From Herbaspirillum rhizosphaerae_A (GTDB taxonomy: Bacteria; Pseudomonadota; Gammaproteobacteria; Burkholderiales; Burkholderiaceae_D): a stretch of DNA of 64,000 nt. The position numbers were made by a program, and so were the translations under genes. Below are positions 33,101-41,642 of the stretch, piece by piece. Where the stretch lies: positions 23,082 to 87,081 of the forward strand of contig NZ_JAQQFR010000018.1 in the NCBI RefSeq assembly GCF_046025915.1, in the 5' to 3' direction. The notes under the pieces were generated by a model. The model was not told the origin of the DNA and searched no databases. It was given only the letters and a program-made list of their open reading frames with translations. Within the stretch, counting starts at the first letter, position 1. The number at the start of each line of letters is the position of its first letter.

Positions 33101-34905
33101 AGTCCGAAGTCAACGTGCTGCGCAGACATCTGGCCGATTTGGGCGGCAACGTCTCGCGGCTCACGACGCAGTTGCGTGAGCTGGAAATTCAGGCCGAGAT
33201 CCAGATCGCGGCTTCGAATCAAAGGTTACCGCAGAATCAGCATTTTGATCCGTTGGAATTCGACCGCTTTACCCATCTGCAGGAAATGACGCGCATGCTG
33301 GCAGAGAGCGTCAACGATGTCGCCTCCCTGCAAAAAAATCTGCTTGAAACCGTCGATCACACGCAAAACAGCCTGACGCAGCAAGCCAGGCTCACGCGCG
33401 AAATGCAGCAAGAGCTGATGCAAGCGCGCATGGTGCAGTTTCGCGGCGTGGAAGAGCGTTTGCATCGGTTGGTGCGCCAGATGGCCAAGGAAACCGGCAA
33501 GGAGCTTGAGCTGGATATTCAGGGAGGCACGGTCGAGCTGGATCGGAGCATCCTCGAAAAGATGGTTGGCCCTTTCGAACATTTGCTAAGAAACGCGGCT
33601 GCCCATGGTATCGAAACCGTCGAGCAGCGCCGCAATGCCGGCAAGCCGACTATCGGGAAATTATCGCTGCAAGTAAAGCAAGAGGGTTACGAAGTCATGA
33701 TTCGCCTGTCTGATGACGGTCAGGGACTTGATCTGGCGCGCATACACGAGAAAGCATTGCGCCTCGGCCTGATCGATGTTGACCGGCAATGGTCGGATGT
33801 CGAGTTGAAGGGGCTCATATTTCAGCCTGGCTTTACCACGAGTACCGACGTGACGGCGATTGCAGGACGTGGCGTCGGCATGGATGTGGTGCGTTCCGAG
33901 GTGGCGTCATTGGGCGGGCGTATCAGCATCGACACCGTCGCGGGGCAAGGCGCTACTTTCATCATTCATTTGCCTTTGTCGCTGGCGGTTACGCAGGTGG
34001 TCTTGCTGGAATTGGGCGAGCAGACCTATGCCATCCCGTCGCTTCTGGTCGAACAAGTCTTGCAACTCAAAGCCGACAGACAAGCCGAGGTATTTCGAGA
34101 CGGCAGCCTTGACTGGCAGGGGCGCAAGTTAGCCATGCACTATCTGCCTGTCTTGTTGGGTGAGGACAAAGGTGTCCCGGCGCAGCAAACCTTGTCGATC
34201 CTGGTGGTCAAAAGCGGCCACGACTTTCTGGCCATTCTGGTCGATCGCATCATCGGCAATCGTGAAGTCGTCACCAAGAATATCGGTCCGCAACTGGCGC
34301 ATATGGTCGGTGTGGTGGGTGCCACCGTACTGGGTAGTGGCAGTATCGCTCTGATTCTCAATCCTATTCAGCTGGCGCAGCGTCATGGTTACCAAAAAGT
34401 CTTGCGCCATGTTGAGCCTGTTGTGACGAACAGGGATCATGGCAAGAAGACGATCCTTGTGGTCGATGATTCTCTGACCGTCAGGCGCGTCATGCAACGC
34501 CTCCTGACGCGTGAGGGCTATCACGTCGTGTTGGCCACCGATGGTGTCGATGCCTTGCACCAGTTGCAGAGTGTTCGCCCCGACATCGCGCTGGTCGATA
34601 TCGAAATGCCGCGTATGGACGGCTTCGATTTGACGCGCAATATTCGCGACATGAGCAGTACGGGCACGCTGCCTATCATTATGATTACCTCACGGACTGC
34701 CGCAAAGCATCGCGAGCGCGCGATGGAACTCGGTGTCAACGAATATCTGGGCAAGCCGTATCAGGATGATGTGTTACTGAAAATGATCGTTCGCTTGACC
34801 GGTGAGCAAGGCAGGCAGCCACCAGCACACGACATTGACGAGTTGTTGTTTAAGCCGTCCGGGGTGCCATCGGCCCAAGAAGATGGCTTGTCTGCGCCGG
34901 ATTGA
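30103..34905 (+). CDS. chpA: Chemosensory hybrid histidine kinase ChpA/PilL
   Basis: This 1600-residue CheA-type kinase controls twitching motility. After a long N-terminal region there are three histidine phosphotransfer domains with candidate phospho-His at 534 (CFHTLKGSCRMVG), 691 (THSLKSSSASV) and 861 (LHTIKGSARMAG). A dimerisation helix follows, then a GHKL ATPase (N box Asn1164, DDGQGLD from 1204, GRGVGMDVV), a CheW-like domain and a C-terminal receiver with phospho-Asp1499 and Lys1551. Pseudomonas ChpA is larger (about 2470 residues) and carries more phosphotransfer domains. The start is GTG 30103 or ATG 30112, 4-13 bp after pilJ. Confidence 0.92.
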   Translation: MATMSTNPVSDTFLYPAPDDGAAAAVNSAALILLAPGLQEMVVDACSALDNAKTAEEILRIGVVMQTIVKALLFIEEPLLAFFVNAIGQMLGDGGDGDLRVKAVAAAKRACLSLRHYLDAVDRLPRPCPLQLFAAYKTVAAVSNQEKVHPVELALPDRFSENELQFPPCEVATVTSSDATLSACRSEFEAALLNYQRALDADVGTQFLQRMAEIVQQIVRMPIVSPHINFWRVIDVAVGLFAIGEVDVDQYAKKFLGQVNLQLRRLVSGTCEGDTRLLREGLFFIALGPASNDKVRAFKQLNDLPDLYQRDYQQPFDTTSNTMRVVPSAPDSREAESAELATALARLESSIESNVNGSCNLSEIANAIHDFSLVAERLKFDASAKLLRADAISLERAAKAGEVLTVESTVLRASIHHLAALSLSLSLAQNSSPVLYRSKHEEFIESSAGTPELLARSEQHEEVEAIKQAEGATSINIESTTAAEPTEEDLDQELLEIFLMEADDILCTMDKALTASRSAREDMAHVTVLRRCFHTLKGSCRMVGLHAMSDGAMAVESFLNDWLAEASPGTEAGYTLLDYAKREVAIWIDEIRQHGKSHRHPDAMIVAVQSARQDVTVDLQDGARKAAEGIALASQDSEESIRVGDMEISVQLHQIYCAESENLLAVVAAHLEQWRHVLPEVIDPEMLRATHSLKSSSASVQFAALKTLAHTLDDVMQFVEHSPAVLDADACRSLVQIVQQLQSMQQLFASRRMPPAREDLQQQLLSLLETLKVRREEASSREQEISHRHDEVSVPELNEDDLGLGLNSCDDTCTDLIDPELLEIFLEEGRDLLPQIGESLHQLQKSPDDRRLIQHLLRPLHTIKGSARMAGAMHLGQYMHELETSIDEMVRDGVSSNLRIDDLLARYDHGLQLFEALQKPSPMLPPASPQLLVSDEQPQAMPGPRIVAPGVEIGAGSSATIEADTGKSVNAAPLVRIRAGILDNLLNQAGEMSISRSGLESEVNVLRRHLADLGGNVSRLTTQLRELEIQAEIQIAASNQRLPQNQHFDPLEFDRFTHLQEMTRMLAESVNDVASLQKNLLETVDHTQNSLTQQARLTREMQQELMQARMVQFRGVEERLHRLVRQMAKETGKELELDIQGGTVELDRSILEKMVGPFEHLLRNAAAHGIETVEQRRNAGKPTIGKLSLQVKQEGYEVMIRLSDDGQGLDLARIHEKALRLGLIDVDRQWSDVELKGLIFQPGFTTSTDVTAIAGRGVGMDVVRSEVASLGGRISIDTVAGQGATFIIHLPLSLAVTQVVLLELGEQTYAIPSLLVEQVLQLKADRQAEVFRDGSLDWQGRKLAMHYLPVLLGEDKGVPAQQTLSILVVKSGHDFLAILVDRIIGNREVVTKNIGPQLAHMVGVVGATVLGSGSIALILNPIQLAQRHGYQKVLRHVEPVVTNRDHGKKTILVVDDSLTVRRVMQRLLTREGYHVVLATDGVDALHQLQSVRPDIALVDIEMPRMDGFDLTRNIRDMSSTGTLPIIMITSRTAAKHRERAMELGVNEYLGKPYQDDVLLKMIVRLTGEQGRQPPAHDIDELLFKPSGVPSAQEDGLSAPD

Positions 34906-35001
34906 GGCCGATTTGCCGAAAAAAATCAGCTATGGTCTAATCTGCCACTTCCTTTGATCACCTGCTGCATAGACTGTTTAGACTGCTGCGACCTCTGACG
35001 A

Positions 35002-35796
35002 TTGGGGCTACAAATTAATTCCACACTTGTTTCCATCCTGCTTGCCACGGCCATTGCCGGGGTATTCAGTATTACGGCTGCGGCGATTTTTTCGTTTGCC
35101 TTGCTGTCGAAGATGGTCGAGCGCCTGGTCAGTCTGTCGGTCGGCATCATGCTGTCGACATCGTTGCTGCATGCTTTGCCGGAAGCTTTCGAATCCTCCG
35201 CTGAGCCGCACAAGCTGTTTGCCGTGTTGCTGGGAGGTCTGCTGGCGTTTTTCTTGCTGGAAAAATTATCGATCCTGCGGCATTCGCATCACCATGAAGA
35301 AGACGGTCACGGCCATCATCACGGCCATGACAAGCGTGAAGCGGGCAAGGCCGGCTGGATGATTCTTGTCGGCGACGGCTTGCATAACTTCACTGACGGT
35401 ATTTTGATTGCTGCGGCTTTTTTGGCGGATCCGCATCTTGGACTGGTCACGGGCCTGGCCATCATCGCGCATGAAATCCCGCAGGAAATCGGCGACTTCA
35501 TCGTGCTGCTCAATGCCGGCTTCTCGCGCACCCGCGCCTATGTCTACAACCTGATCTGCAGCCTGATGGCGGTATTGGGTGGCGTGTTGGGCTACTTCAC
35601 ACTGGAGCGCGGCATGGAATGGATTCCTTACGTGCTGGTGTTCGCTTCATCCGGTTTCATCTACATTGCCGTCAGCGATCTGATGCCACAAATGCAACGT
35701 CGCGCGACGCTGCGCGAAACCATTCCGCAAGTCATCCTGATCGCACTTGGCGTGGCGATCGTGCTGGTGCTGACCAGCCATGCTCACGCGCACTAA
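35002..35796 (+). CDS. ZIP family metal transporter (ZupT/GufA-like)
   Basis: This 264-residue inner-membrane carrier imports divalent metals such as zinc. About eight hydrophobic helices are split by a His-rich cytoplasmic loop near residues 92-108 (HSHHHEEDGHGHHHGHD). The binuclear metal site is seen as HNFTDG and HEIPQEIGD in adjacent helices. The start is read as TTG 35002 because a TGA lies in frame just upstream and the next Met falls inside helix 2. No good ribosome-binding site is visible, so the exact start is uncertain. Confidence 0.87.
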   Translation: MGLQINSTLVSILLATAIAGVFSITAAAIFSFALLSKMVERLVSLSVGIMLSTSLLHALPEAFESSAEPHKLFAVLLGGLLAFFLLEKLSILRHSHHHEEDGHGHHHGHDKREAGKAGWMILVGDGLHNFTDGILIAAAFLADPHLGLVTGLAIIAHEIPQEIGDFIVLLNAGFSRTRAYVYNLICSLMAVLGGVLGYFTLERGMEWIPYVLVFASSGFIYIAVSDLMPQMQRRATLRETIPQVILIALGVAIVLVLTSHAHAH

Positions 35797-35906
35797 GATC
35801 TGGCAGCGGGATCCGAACGGGGTTTGATGGGACGGCACATCAGCTTGACGACCACGCTGATGACCAGGCCGAAGAAACCGAGCGTAACAAGTAGCGTTTC
35901 AAACAC
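35793..35906 (-). CDS. Small membrane protein, 37 residues (predicted)
   Basis: A GTG start at 35906 has AAAGGGA 5-6 bases upstream and opens a 37-codon frame ending 4 bp inside the ZIP gene's stop region. The peptide starts VFETLLVTLGFFGLV, continues with a hydrophobic stretch to VVVK, and ends LMCRPIKPRSDPAARS. This is a textbook single-helix inner-membrane miniprotein with a basic tail. The function is unknown. Support is the ribosome-binding site and composition only. Confidence 0.45.
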   Translation of the reverse strand: MFETLLVTLGFFGLVISVVVKLMCRPIKPRSDPAARS

Positions 35907-36063
35907 GATAGTCCCTTTCTTGTCTTTTTTCTAAGCTGCTGCCGGGATGGCGTGCCGTTACTGTAGTCCTGCCGTGACGGTCCGCGCCAATATCAAATGC
36001 GCCGTGCTGTTATCTCAAAACGGCATAGCGGCAGGGGCAGTATCGGTTCACAATGCGGGCACG

Positions 36064-36990
36064 ATGATTTCATTCAAACAGCTCAGATACTTTGTCGAGA
36101 TAGTCGCTGCCGGAAGCTACACGCGGGCTTCCGAGCGCTTGTACATCGCGCAATCGGCGTTGAGCCGGCAGATCAAAGAGCTAGAGTCGGACATGGATGT
36201 CGTGCTGCTTCGGCGAGATGCCAAGCAGGTTGAACTGACATTAGCCGGGCAGGAGTTCTACGACAAGGCCCGCAAGATTCTGGAAGATCTGGAGCACGCT
36301 ATTTCGCAGGCGCGCTACATCGACAAGGGCGAACGCGGTGCGATCCGCTTGCTGCATTCCAGCTCTGTGCCGCTGTCGCCGCCGCTGGGGCCGTGTCTGA
36401 ATACGGTATTGGAAGGCTTTCCCGGCGTCACGCTGGAGATTTCGCAAGCGTCGTCAGAACATCAGGCGCTGGAAGTCGAAGAAGGGCGTGCTGACCTCGG
36501 CCTCGCGCGCATCCCCATCCTGCGCAAGCATCCGCATCTGGAAACCGTCACCTTGTTTCAGGAGAAACTGGTCGTCGCGGTCTCTTTGCAGCATCCGCTG
36601 GCGCAGCACAGTGTCATCGACATTGCCGCCTTACGTGACGAGTTATTCGTATCGACGCCGCATCGCGATCGCGGCGGCCTGAGTTATCTGGTGGCGGAGC
36701 GTTGCATTGCGCACGGTTTTTTCCCAAAACCGGCACGCGCTACTTCACGCAAAGCATCGCTGCTGAGTCTGGTCAATGCCAACTTCGGTATTGCCATCGT
36801 GCCTGACAGCATGCGCGCCATTGCTGTCGCCGGCGTGCATTTTATCGATCTGAAGGAAGAGGATTTTCAATCCGCCGTGGTGCTGATGCATCGGCGCGGG
36901 GCTTCGGTGATGGTCGATCAGTTCGTGCAGGCTTTCATTGCGGCGATTGCCAGACCGTCGACATCGCCACAGCTGGCGACGTCGACGTAG
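36064..36990 (+). CDS. LysR-family transcriptional regulator
   Basis: This 308-residue regulator has an N-terminal winged helix-turn-helix (FKQLRYFVEIVAAGSYTRAS, then AQSALSRQIKELE) and a periplasmic-binding-protein-like effector domain. The closest general pattern is the NAC/CynR-like group of aromatic or nitrogen regulators, but the target is not evident. The ATG at 36064 is chosen as the standard LysR start; the frame is open for 39 more codons upstream. It converges on sseA with a 15-bp gap. Confidence 0.82.
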   Translation: MISFKQLRYFVEIVAAGSYTRASERLYIAQSALSRQIKELESDMDVVLLRRDAKQVELTLAGQEFYDKARKILEDLEHAISQARYIDKGERGAIRLLHSSSVPLSPPLGPCLNTVLEGFPGVTLEISQASSEHQALEVEEGRADLGLARIPILRKHPHLETVTLFQEKLVVAVSLQHPLAQHSVIDIAALRDELFVSTPHRDRGGLSYLVAERCIAHGFFPKPARATSRKASLLSLVNANFGIAIVPDSMRAIAVAGVHFIDLKEEDFQSAVVLMHRRGASVMVDQFVQAFIAAIARPSTSPQLATST

Positions 36991-37005
36991 ATCTCTAACC
37001 CACTG

Positions 37006-37866
37006 TCAGGGCTGCGGACCGCTAGCAACCGGACGCGTCGAGTCAGAACTCCACTCACTCCAGGAACCAGGATACAGTTTTGCACCCGGCAAACCGGCGA
37101 CTTCCAGGGCCAGCAAGTTGTGGCAGGCGGTAACGCCCGAGCCGCACTGCATGATGGCGGTTTGCGGATTGTCGATCAGCGCGTTCCATTCTGCGCGCAG
37201 GGTTTCCGGCGATTTGAAGCTGCCGTCGGCGGCGAGGTTGTCTTTGAAGAAGCGATTTTTCGCGCCAGGGATATGGCCGCCAACGGCGTCCATCGTTTCG
37301 TTCTCGCCGCGATAGCGGTCTGCTGCGCGCGCATCGACTACAGTCATGGCCTTGCTGGTGATATTGTCGAGCACGCCTTCGGCATCAATGGCGGTAACCA
37401 ATGAAGACTGCTCCTGCAAATCGCCGCGCGTAGCCACCGGCATTTCCGTCGTCACTGCGCCGCCTTGTGCCTGCCAGGCTTGCAAACCACCGTCCAGCAC
37501 GGCGACTTGCACATGGCCGACCCAGCGCAGCAGCCACCACAAGCGCGCTGCATACATGCCGCCCTGGGCATCGTAAGCGACGACTTGCGTGTTGGCGTTG
37601 ACACCGATGACGCGCATGGCGTCGACGAAATCCTGACGTTCCGGCAACGGATGACGGCCCTTGAACTTGCCATCGCTGCCGGTTTTGGCACCGGACAGGA
37701 TCTGATCCAGATGTGCAAAGCGCGCGTTGGGGATGTGGCCGGCGCGATAAGCATCGAGCCCGGCTTCCGGATTGGTCAGGTCGTGACGGCAGTCAACGAT
37801 CAGCAGGTTGTCGTCACTTGCATGAGCAGCGAGATCGGCGGCGGAAATGAGGGTGGCGTAGGTCAT
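37006..37866 (-). CDS. sseA: 3-mercaptopyruvate sulfurtransferase
   Basis: This 286-residue enzyme has two rhodanese domains and transfers sulfur from 3-mercaptopyruvate to a thiol or cyanide acceptor. The active loop CGSGVTACHN near residue 239 matches the CG[S/T]GVT signature of mercaptopyruvate sulfurtransferases rather than the CRKGVT of thiosulfate rhodanese. HIPNARFAHLDQ in the first domain and HIPGAKNRFF in the second are typical. It is the second gene after the DMT transporter, 8 bp apart, so the two are probably one transcript. Confidence 0.88.
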   Translation of the reverse strand: MTYATLISAADLAAHASDDNLLIVDCRHDLTNPEAGLDAYRAGHIPNARFAHLDQILSGAKTGSDGKFKGRHPLPERQDFVDAMRVIGVNANTQVVAYDAQGGMYAARLWWLLRWVGHVQVAVLDGGLQAWQAQGGAVTTEMPVATRGDLQEQSSLVTAIDAEGVLDNITSKAMTVVDARAADRYRGENETMDAVGGHIPGAKNRFFKDNLAADGSFKSPETLRAEWNALIDNPQTAIMQCGSGVTACHNLLALEVAGLPGAKLYPGSWSEWSSDSTRPVASGPQP

Positions 37867-37874
37867 GATTTTTC

Positions 37875-38789
37875 CTAAACTTCAGTGGCAATCGGATCGA
37901 TCGCCGGTAGATTCTTGGAAGATTGTTGCGAGCGTTGATTGTAGAACGTGGAGACGATGCCGCTCATCAAAATGATGGCAATACCGGCAAAACCAAGCCA
38001 GCCCGGCGCGTCTTTCCAGATCAGCATACCCCACATGCTGGCAAACACGATTCCGGTGTACTGCAGATTGGCCGTCACCAGCGTATTGCCCAGGCGATAG
38101 GCGCGTGTCATGGCGATTTGCGCGATGGTCGCAGTCAGGCCGATAGTGAGGATCAGCGCAACGCCTTTGAGGCTGTGTGCATGCCAGAACGGTACGCGAC
38201 CGGTGGCGATGCTGCCGACGATCCCAGCCAGCAAGCCAGTGAAAGAAAAATAGAAGACCACGCGATATTCCGGCTCGCCCAGCAGGCCGAGCTTGCGCAC
38301 CTGCAGGTAGACCAGTGCCGATAGCACGCCCGAGAACAAGGCGATCACGCCGCCGAGCAGTTCGTCCGAGTTGATCGACGGGCGAAGCAGCAGCGCCACA
38401 CCGATGAAGCTCAGCACCACTGTACCGGCCAGGCCCCATTCGAAGCGCTTCTTGCCTTGCCACCAGGCCACGCCAAACAGCATTGCGGCAATCCAGATGG
38501 ATGACATGTAATTCAGCGTCGTGGCGGTCGCTACCGGCAGCAGGTTGAAGGAGTAGAACCACAGCCACAGCGAGATCACGCCGACGCCGCCGCGAATGAT
38601 GTGGTCGCGCGGGTAGGGCGTCTTCAATGTTCCGCCCTTGATGCTGATCAGGCCGTAGATGAAGCAGACCCCGACGATGCCGCGGCAGAGTACGATTTCA
38701 GCGGTGGAGTAATGATCGCCGGCCAGCTTGACGCAGACGCCCATGATCGAAAACAGGAAGGAAGCAACAAGCATCCAGAGGGATTGCAT
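37875..38789 (-). CDS. DMT-superfamily (EamA) transporter
   Basis: This 304-residue inner-membrane protein has ten predicted helices in two EamA repeats (about residues 5-135 and 150-285). These carriers usually export amino acids or metabolites. FLFSIMGVCVKLAG at the start and GNTLVTANLQYTGIVFASMWG in the second repeat are typical of the S-adenosylmethionine/riboflavin-type subgroup, but the substrate is not predictable. The 8-bp gap to sseA hints at a role in sulfur compound traffic, which is inference only. Confidence 0.83.
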   Translation of the reverse strand: MQSLWMLVASFLFSIMGVCVKLAGDHYSTAEIVLCRGIVGVCFIYGLISIKGGTLKTPYPRDHIIRGGVGVISLWLWFYSFNLLPVATATTLNYMSSIWIAAMLFGVAWWQGKKRFEWGLAGTVVLSFIGVALLLRPSINSDELLGGVIALFSGVLSALVYLQVRKLGLLGEPEYRVVFYFSFTGLLAGIVGSIATGRVPFWHAHSLKGVALILTIGLTATIAQIAMTRAYRLGNTLVTANLQYTGIVFASMWGMLIWKDAPGWLGFAGIAIILMSGIVSTFYNQRSQQSSKNLPAIDPIATEV

Positions 38790-38815
38790 GACGGAACTCT
38801 ATTCAAAAACGATGC

Positions 38816-38855
38816 CAAAAAAACAGGCAGCGCGAGCTGGTGCCGGCGCTGCCTT
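38816..38855 (-). terminator. Rho-independent terminator of the Rieske oxygenase gene
   Basis: On the minus strand AGGCAGCGC (38854-38846) pairs with GCGCTGCCT (38833-38825), followed by seven T residues after one G. It lies about 135 bp beyond the oxygenase stop and just before the DMT gene. Confidence 0.8.
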
Positions 38856-38988
38856 CGGATATTGCGTTAGTCGGAGGTGATGCAGAATTCGTCTGAAGCT
38901 GCGGATGTTGCCAATGTTACCAATGTCGTGGGGCTACATCGTGACCATCGCATCTTCGCTGCCTTCTGCATGTCTGCTCCTGGGAGAT

Positions 38989-40107
38989 TCAGTTTTCTTG
39001 CACCGCGATCTGCGACCGATACCACTCGTGGAAGTGCTGCATGCCGTCTTCCATCGGCGACTGGTAAGGACCCACTTCACTGGTGCCGCGATCCATCAGT
39101 ATACGCCGACCGGCATCCATGCGCAGGGCGATCTCGTCGTCCTCGACACAGGTCTCCATGTAGGCGGCGCGTTCGGCCTCGACCATCTCGCGTTCGAACA
39201 GGGCGATTTCTTCCGGATAGTAGAACTCGACGACGTTGGTGGTCTTTTGCGGACCGCTCGGCCACAGTGTCGACACCACCAGCACATGCGGATACCACTC
39301 GACCATGATGTTCGGATACAGCGTCAGCCAGATAGCGCCGTACTTCGGCGGCTGGCCGTTGCCGAAGCGCAGTACCTGCTCCTGCCACTTCTTGTAGGTT
39401 GGCGAGCCGGACTTGGCCAGGCCGTGATTCACGCCCACGGTCTGCACGCTGTAGTTCTTGCCGAATTCCCATTTCAGGTCGTCGCAGCTGACGAAGCTGC
39501 CCAGACCAGGGTGGAAAGGCTCGACGTGATAATCCTCCAGATAGACTTCGATGAAAGTCTTCCAGTTGTAATCGCATTCGTGCACTTCGACGTGATCGAA
39601 CAGATAGCCGGAAAAATCCAGATCCTTGCTCACACCCAGTTGCCGCAATTGCGCCGCAACGTCGACACCGTCTTTGCCGTTGTTTTCGAACAGCAGGCCG
39701 TTCCAGTCTTGCAAAGGCGTTTTGGACAAGTTGAGGCACGGCGTTTCGCCGAAATGCGGCGCGCCGATCAGGTCACCCTTGAGATCATAGGTCCAACGAT
39801 GCAGCGGGCAGACGATATTGCGCGCATTGCCGCGGCCGTCCAGCATTTTGGCTTGACGGTGGCGACAGACGTTGGAAAGCAGATCGATGCCCTGCGCATT
39901 GCGCACCAGCATACGACCTTCGTTTTCCCATGGCAGCGTCGCATAGTCGCCGACATTGGGCACCATCAATTCATGGCCGGCGTAACGCGGGCCCTTCTGA
40001 AACAATTGGTGAATTTCGCGCTTGAAAAGCGCCGCGTCAAAATAGACGTCTACTGGCAATTGCGCGTTTGAGCGCGCCAGTTTGGCAAAAGTAGCAAGAT
40101 CGGACAT
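38989..40107 (-). CDS. Rieske non-heme iron oxygenase, alpha-subunit type
   Basis: This 372-residue protein has an N-terminal Rieske [2Fe-2S] domain with ligands Cys81, His83 (CRHRQ), Cys100 and His103 (CPLHRW). A C-terminal catalytic domain follows, whose mononuclear iron ligands fall in EDYHVEPFHPGL. It belongs to the aromatic-ring-hydroxylating/choline-monooxygenase-like family. No beta subunit, reductase or ferredoxin gene is adjacent, so it must borrow electrons. The substrate is unknown. The ATG at 40107 follows a G-rich tract; a GTG at 40134 is an alternative. Confidence 0.85.
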   Translation of the reverse strand: MSDLATFAKLARSNAQLPVDVYFDAALFKREIHQLFQKGPRYAGHELMVPNVGDYATLPWENEGRMLVRNAQGIDLLSNVCRHRQAKMLDGRGNARNIVCPLHRWTYDLKGDLIGAPHFGETPCLNLSKTPLQDWNGLLFENNGKDGVDVAAQLRQLGVSKDLDFSGYLFDHVEVHECDYNWKTFIEVYLEDYHVEPFHPGLGSFVSCDDLKWEFGKNYSVQTVGVNHGLAKSGSPTYKKWQEQVLRFGNGQPPKYGAIWLTLYPNIMVEWYPHVLVVSTLWPSGPQKTTNVVEFYYPEEIALFEREMVEAERAAYMETCVEDDEIALRMDAGRRILMDRGTSEVGPYQSPMEDGMQHFHEWYRSQIAVQEN

Positions 40108-40330
40108 CCCCGCCCCCAAATTAATTTGCACCAACCTAAGAGAGAAAGAATCCGCAAAAACCTGGGTTCAAATAATATGAAGAGGAAATTTTGGACAGAA
40201 CCGGGGATTATGCCATAAAACCGGGGTATCTGGGGCATTCGACCGCGTAAATCGCGATCAAGTTCGCGTTCGAGCGCCTATCTGTGGCGGTTTGCACTAA
40301 AATAACGGGCTATATTCGAAATCAGCCACT

Positions 40331-40597
40331 ATGCCAAAGAATCCTGTCAAAGCCAGCTCACCCGCCTCGTTTGAAGAAGCCATGGAAGAGCTGGAACAAC
40401 TGGTCGTCCAGATGGAAGCGGGCGAACTGCCGCTGGAAGCTTCCGTCGCGGCATACAAGCGCGGCGCTGAACTGGTCAAGTTCTGCGCTGCGCAGCTGGA
40501 CAAGGTCGACAGCCAGGTCAAAGTACTTGAGGGCGACATGCTCAAACCACTGGCCACCGGCTCCGCCGGTTCTGCCGATGATGAGGATCGCGAATGA
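40331..40597 (+). CDS. xseB: Exodeoxyribonuclease VII small subunit
   Basis: This 88-residue acidic helical protein partners XseA in degrading single-stranded DNA. The family signature is FEEAMEELEQLVVQMEAGELPLEASVAAYKRG, given here only by its start FEEAMEELEQ and its end AYKRG. Its stop overlaps the ispA start by 4 bp (ATGA), the usual xseB-ispA arrangement. Confidence 0.93.
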   Translation: MPKNPVKASSPASFEEAMEELEQLVVQMEAGELPLEASVAAYKRGAELVKFCAAQLDKVDSQVKVLEGDMLKPLATGSAGSADDEDRE

Positions 40598-41505
40598 ACG
40601 CCAGAATCGGGGCTACTTCGTCTTTCCTGGACTGGATGCAACACATCCAGTCGGGCATGGAAACCACGCTCGACACCTACCTGCCGCCGGAAATCCACAT
40701 GCCCGCGCGTCTGCATCAGGCCATGCGCTACACCGCACTTGATGGCGGCAAACGCGTGCGGCCATTGCTGGTCTATGCCGCCGGCGAATTATTTGATGCC
40801 CCTGAGCAATTGCTGGCGCGTTCCGCTGCCGCAGTAGAAATGATCCACGTCTATTCGCTGGTGCATGACGATATGCCCTGCATGGACGACGATGCCTTGC
40901 GCCGTGGCAAGCCTACCGTGCACGTCAAATACGACGAAGCGACTGCTTTGCTGGTCGGCGATGCCTTGCAGGCGCAAGCGTTTGCGGTATTGGCAGAAAT
41001 TGTTGACGAACAGCAAGCTGCGCGTCAGTTGAAGATGGTGCATCTGCTGGCCGAGGCTGCCGGCTCGGCAGGGATGTGCGGCGGGCAGGCAATCGATCTG
41101 GCCAGTGTCGGCATGACTTTGTCGCTGGCGGAACTGGAACAGATGCACAGACTCAAAACGGGAGCGCTGCTGCGTGCATCGATTTTGCTCGGCGCCTACA
41201 GCGGCAAGTTGCTGTCGACGGCGGAAACCGCCGCGTTGGAAGCGTACGCCGGCGCGATTGGTCTGGCGTTTCAAGTGGTGGACGATATTCTCGATGCGAC
41301 GGCGGACTCCGCCACCCTCGGCAAGACTGCCGGCAAGGATGCCGCCGATAATAAGCCGACTTATGTATCGATCCTCGGTTTGAGCGAATCACAGGCGCTG
41401 GCAGAGAAGCTGCGCGGCGATGCGCATCAGGCGCTGGCGCAATTCGGCGACAAGGCGCGCCGCCTGCATGAGCTGGCCGATCTTATCGTTCAGCGCAAAG
41501 CATAA
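40594..41505 (+). CDS. ispA: Farnesyl diphosphate synthase
   Basis: This 303-residue prenyltransferase condenses IPP with DMAPP and GPP to farnesyl diphosphate. The first aspartate-rich motif is DDMPCMDDD (near residues 90-98) and the second is DDILDAT. GGKRVRPLLVYAAGEL marks the IPP-binding region. Translation is coupled to xseB. It supplies the ubiquinone and undecaprenyl pathways; dxs lies 137 bp downstream. Confidence 0.93.
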   Translation: MNARIGATSSFLDWMQHIQSGMETTLDTYLPPEIHMPARLHQAMRYTALDGGKRVRPLLVYAAGELFDAPEQLLARSAAAVEMIHVYSLVHDDMPCMDDDALRRGKPTVHVKYDEATALLVGDALQAQAFAVLAEIVDEQQAARQLKMVHLLAEAAGSAGMCGGQAIDLASVGMTLSLAELEQMHRLKTGALLRASILLGAYSGKLLSTAETAALEAYAGAIGLAFQVVDDILDATADSATLGKTAGKDAADNKPTYVSILGLSESQALAEKLRGDAHQALAQFGDKARRLHELADLIVQRKA

Positions 41506-41642
41506 AGAGAGCAAGAATAAGACGAACGCGAAGAATACTAAGCGAAGTGTACGAAGAATGCAGTGGCATCCGCAAAACAGTCTGACTTGCAGTCACAGCC
41601 ACAGCTTCTCCGCAGTAGCAAATTAACGGTGAACAACCCAGC

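Noticed and set aside
38867..38971. 34-codon minus-strand ORF with AGGAG upstream, after the Rieske gene
   Set aside because: The ribosome-binding site is good, but the peptide (MQKAAKMRWSRC...) has no recognisable feature and is Ser/Thr/Ala-rich; without conservation data I do not call it a gene.
40135..40330. GGTTCAAAT near 40154 looked like a tRNA T-arm
   Set aside because: No acceptor, D or anticodon stems can be built around it.
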